A DNA stretch of 26,850 bases from Ectocarpus siliculosus (Eukaryota > Sar > Phaeophyceae > Ectocarpales > Ectocarpaceae): positions 1,662-28,511 of the forward strand of contig FN648865.1 in the NCBI GenBank assembly GCA_000310025.1. Reading direction: 5' to 3'. A model generated the notes under the pieces. That model had not been told where the DNA came from. It worked only from the letters and a program-made list of their open reading frames with translations, and searched no databases. Position 1 is the stretch's first letter. The number at the start of each line of letters is the position of its first letter. This document shows, piece by piece, positions 19,601 to 26,850 of the stretch. Position numbers and translations under genes: made by a program.

Positions 19601-22465
19601 TTTCACAGAGGTTCTCTTGCGTGGCTGCGTGTTAGCGAATATGGTGACTGCCGGAAATCCGCGCATCTGCCGCCAATGCGAAGGAGATCATTGCATGTAC
19701 ACAATTTACAAACAGTACAGAAGCCAGTAGTTCTCACAGCACCGGCACGGGCCATGCATGAGCGCTGCCCTACTGCAAACTGCAAATTAACCACCTTCGT
19801 GTAGAAAGGAGTCGCTTACCTGTGAGTTCGCACGACCATTGCAACCATCAGCACTGGGTAGAAAACCTGTTCGCGCGATTGTTCGCCGAGTAAAGGGCAA
19901 ACAAACAAGGACGTTCGTCACGAAGAATTTCACCCTAGAGTAAAACGCAGGACACAGAGTACAACTCCCAGCCCAAAGGCGGGCACGGACTGTCGGAAGC
20001 AGACACGAAAGGGGTGGAACCGGAGCCCGTGAGCCGTGAGGTGGCGTCGGAAAGTCAAGTGGGCCCAGCAGAGATGCTGCTGCGGTTGGAGAGCCTAGCG
20101 AATTCTACAGAGGTACATGAACCTATTGAGGAAAAGTAATCCATTTATGAAAATGGTGTAGGTGATTTTCCCCCTCGACCGGGCGAGAGCCCTGTCCAGA
20201 CGTGTCCATCGCTGCGGATTGATATCTGTGCAGTGTGTGGGCAATCAAAACGTACGGGAACATTGCCTCGAACAGGGCCATAGCAAATGTAGGAGGTGTA
20301 CCATCGTCACAATCGATATTCTCGAACACATTGCAGTTGTGGGAATGTATACGTGACGGCCTTTTGCCATCCGACGGTATGTAAGTCCAGTTACTGGCCA
20401 TCCCGAAGCATCCCGTAGCGTTGTTTGCTCGGGTGTGATAGACCAACTTTCTTCACACACGTACGTCTACCGTAATCACCGCAACACGTTGTTGATCTTT
20501 AACGGCGTACTCCCACATTCTCACCAAAGTTGCCACGGCCGCGTAGAAAACTGTTGAAGAACTTGTAGTTCGCAACGCTGACACCTGCGAGGTCACTGCG
20601 CCCTCGAACGCGAAGAGAAGGAAGACGAGTTCTAGGTGCGGGTAATGAAGCCACGCCGACTGCGATAGTTCTCGGCACTGAGACACCTGGCCGATCGAAC
20701 TGCCCGCACGCGTGTTCGTTCGCCCTCTTTTTTGTTCGTTCGTTGAATCCCCCCCGCCAGTGCTGTCCCAAGAAGATACAGCTTGGTGCTCCATTAGTTG
20801 GGGTGACTGGATGGTACCTGATGTCTGGCGCCCCGCTGACCAGCCGTCGTCCAAGTTCTTCTGTTGGGGCCGAGTGCCCAACAAAGCAGTGGGAAACTCG
20901 CTGGTAGAAACGTCCCCACGCAACGCTCTTGGAACCTCATTCCTCGCCCGTTGCTAGGGACGAACACAAGAAACGGGCAAAGGCAATGCGATTTGGCGAC
21001 TACAGTGTACACACCGCGCCAGCCCTTCGTTGTAACTCTTGCTTTCGCGACAACCCGTTTCATCACCACAATACACCAAGTACAGGTCATAATCTGCGTT
21101 ATCGCGTAAAACACATGCGCTCTAGACCAGTTGGCGAATAAGATGCACTCCGTCGGGACAGCGTTGCTGGTATCTCACCTTTGCCAGCCAGTACGCCTCA
21201 ATCGCTGACGCCACCAATATGTGCAAGGAAAATATGGTCAGAAGGAACCCCGCAAACAGCGCGAGATTCCCCATGAACAAGAACGAACCAACATCGCTGA
21301 TGACTGTCCAGGAGATTCCTCGCTGCGTTGCATCACCATCTTCTTCGGAATCACCATCTTCTCCGGCGGTTGACTCAGGCTCGTTCGATAAAACCCGTGA
21401 TGCTACACCCTCAGAAAAGCTCTGGGAGGGCCACAAGTTCACCCACCTTATCCATGCGGGCGGCATGGGCACGAAGGATAACCAACACAAAACGAAGGTT
21501 TAGGGCAAGTTCTTGCATGTCTCCACCAGTCGTGCTCGTTCAGCCACGTGCTTCCAAAAGCGCATTGTCACTCTGAATGCAGTTCTTGACAGCACGAGGC
21601 TATTTCATTTGTTCATCTACCGGTGCAGTCGGTCCAGCCGAGTAGGGATAACGCTTTCCTCCTGACCTGAATTGGTTGGTTAACGCAGAGAGAGCTGAAA
21701 CTTCGACCCCTGTGTAGTCCACGAAAGACAGAGTTGCTAGAAACTGTATTTGCGAGGTAAGGACGAGTGCCATTGTCGCCGAAGGGTTGCGGAATGTGCT
21801 CTGCGTCGCTGCGTGGCCCTGGTTCGAATGACGGGGGGTTAGAAAGCGATAGGTCAGGATAATGAAACCGAGCTGAACCCTTCAAGGGTCGCCACATGGG
21901 AACTGCTATGCTGAATGCGTGAACGAATGCTGCAATCAGAACCAACCAACCATGACTACTTGAACGGAAGATTGCCGGTCAATGGTCGCAACATGGGAAC
22001 TACTATGCTGAATGCGTAAACGAGTGCTGCAACTAGAACCAATCAACCATGAATACATCGGTATCCAGGTGTGCGCACGAACCGCGACCTACCGTGCCCC
22101 CCGCAACCACTGACGCCGATGCACTGGTCGCGCTGCCAACGGTAGATGCCACCACACCCACAACGGACGCGGAAGACACAACAGCGGCAGCACTGGCAGC
22201 AGCCCCCTGAACCTGCAATACAACACGCAATGGCCGGGGTCCAGTCGGCGGCGTGGTCGGAAAAGCGAGGGTCCTTCGTCGGAAAATTCGTGAACCAAGG
22301 GTAGCCTGCCACCATGTTTGGGGTGTGTGCTGCCTAGGTGTTCTCCCATCCATTGACTACCGCAGCAGAGAGAATATCGATGGTTTACCTCAGCAAGAAA
22401 CGTTGGTGCCATGGTAGGTGCTGCCGTTGGAGTTTCAGCTTGAGGGTCAGTCACCACGACCTCAT
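13602..22465 (-). CDS. Spliced multi-pass membrane protein, TRP-like (3' nine exons)
   Basis: I assembled nine exons: 22465-22389, 22212-22093, 21800-21667, 21446-21179, 20677-20525 (or from 20686), 19539-19177, 18694-18573, 14140-13992 and 13786-13602 (TAA 13604-13602). All junctions are GT-AG (donors GTAAAC, GTAGGT, GTCAGG, GTGAGA, GTGAGA, GTATGT, GTGAGT, GTGAGA) and every phase matches, giving about 522 residues without a stop. Order: a Thr/Pro linker (TPTAAPTMAPT), an Ala/Val/Ser-rich hydrophobic block, SQIQFLATLSFVDYTG, then FRWVNLWPS across a junction. Membrane segments follow: FLFMGNLALFAGFLLTIF; LELVFLLFAFEGAV; GSWFIVYTLIE joined to WAVLACIAVLV; FCAIHSMTFILLVAC; MGAIVMLADSVCMGMLAL; LIALTVLVVPLYVDTLLALW. 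A cytosolic WADKGQWETVQT...WFRIGFEPLFADFT segment sits before the fourth hydrophobic span, and a basic tail RNRRRRVKTREN ends the protein. I tentatively relate it to stramenopile/fungal TRP-like channels (inference). The N-terminal exons lie beyond the repeat array. GTGAGT overlapping the last codons might be a further donor. Confidence 0.7.
15473..15580 (+). repeat. tRNA-derived SINE-like relic, copy 1
   Basis: A G run precedes GCATGCCTTAGCGGTTAGACC, like a tRNA A-box/D-arm. ATTGACCACGCGTCCTCGAGAGGACGGAGC and then GTTCCCAC, a weak B box, follow. It aligns with copy 2 over ~95 bp. The cloverleaf is broken, so it is not a working tRNA. Confidence 0.35.
15924..16030 (+). repeat. tRNA-derived SINE-like relic, copy 2
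   Basis: After a 13-base G run, GCATGCCGTAGTCGTTTGACC and ATTGACCTCGCATCCC match copy 1. They are followed by GGACGGAGCACGCCGGGTTCTCACCGG, where GGGTTCTCAC resembles a pol III B box. Same orientation as copy 1 and about 450 bp away. Confidence 0.35.
16310..16383. repeat. Hairpin with poly-A loop
   Basis: ACTCGACCACCATTATGGTTACCG (16310-16333) pairs with CGGTAACCTGGTTGTCGAGT (16364-16383) with one mismatch and a 4-base bulge. The loop is two A runs of ~10-11 bases separated by CCGAGGT. It looks like a small fold-back element. Confidence 0.5.
16398..16533. repeat. 68-bp tandem duplication
   Basis: Two copies start with GGCTTGTTTTACAACGTCG at 16398 and 16466, run through GCGACGAAAACCCAA and end in GGCAAACACCG plus a G run. 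Copy 2 has lost two bases (AACCCCGA against AAACCCCGA-type spacing) and grades into a G-rich tract to about 16565. Each copy contains a CGTCGTTG/CAAGCGACG near-palindrome. Confidence 0.65.
17457..17522. other. 66-nt near-perfect hairpin, miRNA-precursor-like
   Basis: GACTTGGTTTCAGTAT (17457-17472) is the exact reverse complement of ATACTGAAACCAAGTC (17507-17522). Inside, a symmetric 4/4 internal loop leads to a second perfect 8-bp stem, AGTGTCCC (17477-17484) with GGGACACT (17495-17502), closing a 10-base loop. Size and shape suit a small-RNA precursor or a tiny fold-back repeat. It lies in the 4.4-kb intron, so it could be processed from that transcript. Confidence 0.5.
17597..18510. repeat. 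Cluster of palindromic GGAGCGG / CCGCTCCGTGAC repeats
   Basis: CCGCTCCGTGAC and its complement recur in both orientations (about 17633, 17664, 17735, 17781, 18335, 18411, 18437). One centre, CGGAGCGGTT-AA-AACCGCTCCG near 17620-17642, is a 10-bp-arm palindrome. A second pair, GGATAAACCGCT and AGCGGTTTATCC, spans about 17730-17780. The DNA repeat makes NVTERSG-like peptides on the minus strand, which I consider artefacts. Confidence 0.65.
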
Positions 22466-22504
22466 CTGTTTAGCATCAATTCGCAAGAATCGTCAAGCGG
22501 GCCA

Positions 22505-24880
22505 TCATCAAAAAGAAGTGCATGTATACGTGGGAGACACCCGGAGTGGGCAAAACGTTTCCATCAGCTATCGGCGCAGGGGTGATGGGGTAATCACTGC
22601 CGTACATCGACACAAGCGTTCATATTGGCACGCTGTTTCGGACGAAAGTCAACCGGGAAGTCAACAACAACAACGAGCCGGACGAGCTAAAGCTGACCAA
22701 CGGCAATCGGATGCGAGAATGACGAATTCAACCGGTTGTGCCCGAGGTCGACTGGGCAGCGCAAACATAGTGTCTTTAGTCTAGGCTTACAATGCCTTCA
22801 ACTGTTTCAAAAACACCCTAAATTTCACACAGACAACCGTGCCAGCCTGAAGGGGGCAGCATTGTTCCAGCAACTGTCTACGTCGGGGTTGTGACTGCCA
22901 TCGATGGTCACACAGTTTAATGATGAGATGCCGTTGCCCGCGCACACCACCCGGACCACCAACGACAACAACGAGCGCCACACGGTCAAGCTCAGTCTTC
23001 GGAGATGGCCAAACCAACGGAGATCGGATTTTAGACTAAAAAATCTAAAGGTTTTCGCTTGGGTACTGTACATCTAGGCACCCTAAATTGCCCCAAAAAA
23101 CGCTATGCACACCATGACCTCATACGTTTCGAGAATGGGAAACGCTCTTTCAGCAACTGTCGGCGCCGTGGTGTTCACTGTCATCAAAAGTAACAACCAC
23201 TCATGATGCCAAGCCGTTGCCCGGTCACGCCAGCCACACCATCAACGACAGCAACGAGCGGGACACGGTCAAACTCAGATCTCGCAGAATATAAGTCCAG
23301 ACAATCACGAATCGCATGTTCGACAAACTAATCCAAAGGTTTTGGCCCGGGTTCTGTAGGTGTGCGCGATTCACACGAGCCAAGGAACCGATACAACACC
23401 CACGACCGCTACGTTCCGAACAACAAAGTATTTCATCGAGCGTTCCGAACCACCGTAAAAAAACCATGTACATACGAGTCACCTGAAGAACGCGGCGCTG
23501 TTGCAAGACCCGTGGTGATGGCAACTGTCGGCGCCGGGGTTGTGACTACCATCAATCGTCACACCCATTCATCATGAGAAGCCGTTGCCCGGGCACGCCA
23601 GCCAGACCATCAACCACGGCAACAAGCAGGACACCGTCAAGGTGAGTCTTCTGAGATGACAAGTCTGAGCGAGGGAGAATCAGACATTGGACACACCAAT
23701 CCAACGGATTTCGCAGCGGTCTTTTACGTCTGGGCGCCCCGAACTGCCCAAACAACGCTACACACACCATGACCTCATACGTTTCGACCGAAACCACATT
23801 TCATCAACCGTTCCAAGCCACCATCAGACGAACATGACTAGGGCGTCACCTGGAGTGGGCAACACTGTTCCAGCAGCTGTCGGCGCCGGGGGTGTGACCG
23901 CCATCAATAGTGACACCCATTCATCATGACAAGCCGTTGCCCGGGCACGCCAGCCAGACCATCAACCACAGCAACGAGCGGGACACGGTCAAGGTCAGAT
24001 CCCAGAGAATACAAGTCCTAACGGGGGACAATCGGACGCTGAACAGCCCAACCCAACAGTTCTTCGACGGGCACTGTACGTCTAGGCACCCCGAATTGCC
24101 CAAACAGCGCTACACACACCATGACCTCATACGTTTCGACCGAAACTACATTTCATCAACCGTTCCAAGCCACCATCAGACGAACATGATTGGGGCGTCA
24201 CCTGGAGTGGGAAACACTGTTCCAGCAGCTGTCGGCGCCGGGGGTGTGACCGCCATCAATAGTGACACCCATTCATCATGACAAGCCGTTGCCCGGGCAC
24301 GCCAGCCAGACCATCAACCACAGCAACGAGCGGGACACGGTCAAGGTCAGATCCCAGAGAATACAAGTCCTAACGGGGGACAATCGGACGCTGAACAGCC
24401 CAACCCAACAGTTCGTCGACGGGCACTCCACGTCTACGCACCCCGAACTGCCCAAACAACGCTACACACACCATGGTCTCACACGTTTGGAACGCTAACA
24501 CATTTCATGAACCGTTCCAAGCCACCATCAGACAAACATGACTAGGGCGTCACCAGGAGTAGGAAACACTGTTCCAGCAGCTGTCGGCGCCGGGGTTGTG
24601 ATTGCCATCAATAGTGACACCCATTCATCATGACGAGCCGTCGCCCAGGCACGCCAGCCCGACCATCAACCACAGCAACGAGCGGGACATGGTCAAGGTC
24701 AGATCCCGGAGAATGCAAGTCAAAACAAGGAACAGTCGGACGCGAGAGAGCCGAGTTCGGCTTGGGTTCTACACCTCTAGGCACCATGAACTGCCAACAA
24801 AATGCTCTGCCTACCATGATCTGATACGTTTCGACCAACACGAAGTTTTCGTCCAACGGTCGAATATACATGCACGTGCG
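22505..24880. repeat. Diverged part of tandem satellite array (~300-352 bp units)
   Basis: Units marked by the block GTCACCTGGAGTGGG...CAGCTGTCGGCGCCGGGG start near 22530, 22838, 23131, 23484, 23844, 24196 and 24548. The first three are badly eroded. The units at 23844 and 24196 are near-identical, each 352 bp long; the one at 24548 is close to them. Shared internal blocks include CATTCATCATGACAAGCCG, GGGCACGCCAGCC and CACGGTCAAG. No frame is conserved across units because 352 is not a multiple of three. Confidence 0.85.
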
Positions 24881-26850
24881 AGTCACCTGGAGTGGGCGGC
24901 AATGTTGTACCAGCTGTCGGCACTGCAGCAATCCATTCATATGGACACGCCGTTGCCAGCGTACGCCAGCCCGAACATCAACCACAAAGAGAAGGATAGG
25001 TTCAACCGCAGTTTTGGGAGGTGGAAAGGCCGAACGAACGGGGATCGGATGCTTGAATGAGAAATACGCCGGGTTTGGCTTGGGTTCTACACCTCTAGGC
25101 ACCCCGAACTGCCAACAAAATGCTCGGCCTACAATTACATGATACGGTTCGACCAACACGACCTTTCGTCCAACGGTCGAATATACATGCACGTGCGAGT
25201 CACCTGAAGTGGGCGGCAATGTTGTACCAGCTGTCGGCACTGCAGCAATCCATTCATATGGACACGCCGTTGCCAGCGTACGCCAGCCCGAACATCAACC
25301 ACAAAGACCAGGATAGGTTCAACCGCAGTTTTGGGAGGTGGAAAGGCCGAACGAACGGGGATCGGATGCTTGAATGAGAAATACGCCGGGTTTGGCTTGG
25401 GTTCTACACCTCTACGCACCCCGAACTGCCGACAAAATGCTCTGCCTACCACGATCTGATACGTTTCGACCAACACGACCTTTCGTCCAACGGTCGAATA
25501 TACATGCACGTGCGAGTCACCTGGAGTGGGCGGCAATGATGTACCAGCTGTCGACACTGCAGCAATCCATTCATATTGACACGCCGTTGCCAGCGTACGC
25601 CGGCCCGAACATCAACCACGAAGAGCAGGATAGGTTCAACCGCCGTTTTGGGAGGTGGAAAGGCCGAACGAACGGGGATCGGATGCTTGAATGAGAAATA
25701 CGCCGGGTTCGGCTTGGGTTCTACACCTCTAGGCACCCCGAACTGCCGACAAAATGCTCTGCCTACCATGATCTGATACGTTCGACCAACACGACCTTTC
25801 GTCCAACGGAAAAATATACATGCACCTGCGAATCACCTGGAGTGGGCGGCAATGATGTACCAGCTGTCGGCACTGCAGCAATCCATTCATATGGACACGC
25901 CGTTGCCAGCGTACGCCGGCCCGGAAATCAACCACAAAGAGAAGAATAGGTTCAACCGCAGTTTTGGGAGGTGGAAAGGCCGAACGAACGGATGCTTGGA
26001 TGGTTGAATGAGAAATACGCCGGGTTCGGCTTGGGTTCTACACCTCTAGGCACCCCGAACTGCCAACTAAATGCTCTCCCTACCGTATTCTGATACGTTC
26101 GACCAACAAGACCTTTCGTCCAACGGTCGAATAGACATGCACGTGCGATTTCACCTGGAGTGGGCGGCAATGATGTACCAGCTGTCGGCACTGCAGCAAT
26201 CCATTCATATGGACACGCCGTTGCCAGCGTACGCCGGCCCGAACATCAACCACAAAGAGCAGGATAGGATCAACCGCAGTTTTGGGAGGTGGAAAGGCCG
26301 AACGAACGGGGATCGGATGCTTGATTAAGAAATACGCCTGGTTTGGCTTGGGTTCTACACCTCTAGGCACCCCGTACTGCCAACAAAATGCTCTGCCTAT
26401 AATGATCTGATACGTTTCGACCAACACGACCTTTTTTCGAACGGTCGAATATACATGCACGTGCCAGTCACCTGGAGTGGGCGGCAATGATGTACCAGCT
26501 GTCGGCACTGCAGCAATCCATTCATATGGACACGCCGTTGCCAGCGTACGCCGGCCCGAACATCAACCACGAAGAGCAGGATAGGTTCAACCGCCGTTTT
26601 GGGAGGTGGAAAGGCCGAACGAACGGGGATCGGATGCTTGAATGAGAAATACGCCGGGTTCGGCTTGGGTTCTACACCTCTAGGCACCCCGAACTGCCGA
26701 CAAAATGCTCTGCCTACCATGATCTGATACGTTCGACCAACACGACCTTTCGTCCAACGGTCGAATATACATGCACGTGCGAGTCACCTGGAGTGGGCGG
26801 CAATAATGTACCAGCTGTCGACACTGCAGCAATCCATTCATATTGACAAG
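24881..26850. repeat. Homogeneous part of satellite array (~317-bp units)
   Basis: AGTCACCTGGAGTGGGCGGC starts units at 24881, 25198, 25515, 25831, 26148, 26466 and 26782. Spacings are 317, 317, 316, 317, 318 and 316 bp. The last unit is cut by the window end. The units are nearly identical and related to the 352-bp units through GTACCAGCTGTCGGCAC, CCATTCAT and ACGCCGTTGCCAGCGTACGCC. Open frames of 85-142 codons appear on both strands in each unit, but a TAG inside most copies and the non-triplet period argue against coding. There are no CRISPR-like unique spacers. Confidence 0.9.

Noticed and set aside
20150-20446. Minus-strand peptide with NWTYIPSDGK and a hydrophobic stretch, exon-like
   Set aside because: Flanking exons (20677-20525 and 19539-19177) join in phase without it, and I found no acceptor/donor pair that fits. 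It could be an alternative exon.
25374-25694. 106-codon satellite ORF overlapping the next by ATGA, suggesting a coupled chain
   Set aside because: Only this unit is open over the full length. Most units have TAG at CTC-TAG-GCA, and the 317-bp period shifts frame each time.
22505-26850. CRISPR-like array
   Set aside because: Units are 300-352 bp and repeat throughout, with no short direct repeats separated by unique spacers.

Overview
The window looks like nuclear DNA of a eukaryote with spliced genes, long repeat-filled introns and LTR retrotransposons. A brown alga such as Ectocarpus, or another stramenopile, is my best guess. It rests on the style of the copia-like integrase and the alanine/glutamine-rich low-complexity protein, on GT-AG introns with pyrimidine-tract/CAG acceptors, and on a family of multi-pass membrane proteins I associate with stramenopiles. 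None of this is proven. I see no bacterial operons, Shine-Dalgarno sites, rRNA, intact tRNA or CRISPR.

Layout from left to right. (1) 1-917: no supported gene, but a 10-bp palindromic minisatellite (GGTACCCATG) at about 283-450. (2) 918-4060, minus strand: one long exon of an arginine-rich repeat protein with 17 copies of a P-V-E-D-D-L-P-R-R-R-S-x-F motif. The period is about 57 residues, stretching to about 90 near the C-terminus. (3) 4061-5791: mostly unassigned, with one weak minus-strand open frame. (4) 5792-13439: two arms of about 0.7 kb in inverted orientation, each made of ~160-190 bp subrepeats, bracketing a 7121-11843 LTR retrotransposon. The retrotransposon has 270/300-bp LTRs, a polypurine tract and a Gag-like/copia-integrase ORF. 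It has no visible protease, reverse transcriptase or RNase H and carries frame breaks.

(5) 13602-22465, minus strand: a gene I assembled from nine exons by matching splice sites and phases. It encodes the C-terminal ~520 residues of a multi-pass membrane protein, tentatively TRP-like. Its eighth intron in genome order (14141-18572, 4.4 kb) holds SINE-like tRNA relics, a miRNA-precursor-like hairpin, a duplicated 68-bp block and a cluster of palindromic GGAGCGG repeats. (6) About 22505-26850: a tandem satellite array, probably in an upstream intron of the same gene. Degenerate units lie beside the exon, then ~352-bp units, then nearly identical ~317-bp units that run off the window end.

The two host genes share the minus strand, but nothing in the sequence links their functions. 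The mobile and repeat DNA explains most of the window. The two most interesting items are the RRR-motif repeat protein and the spliced membrane-protein gene with repeat-inflated introns.
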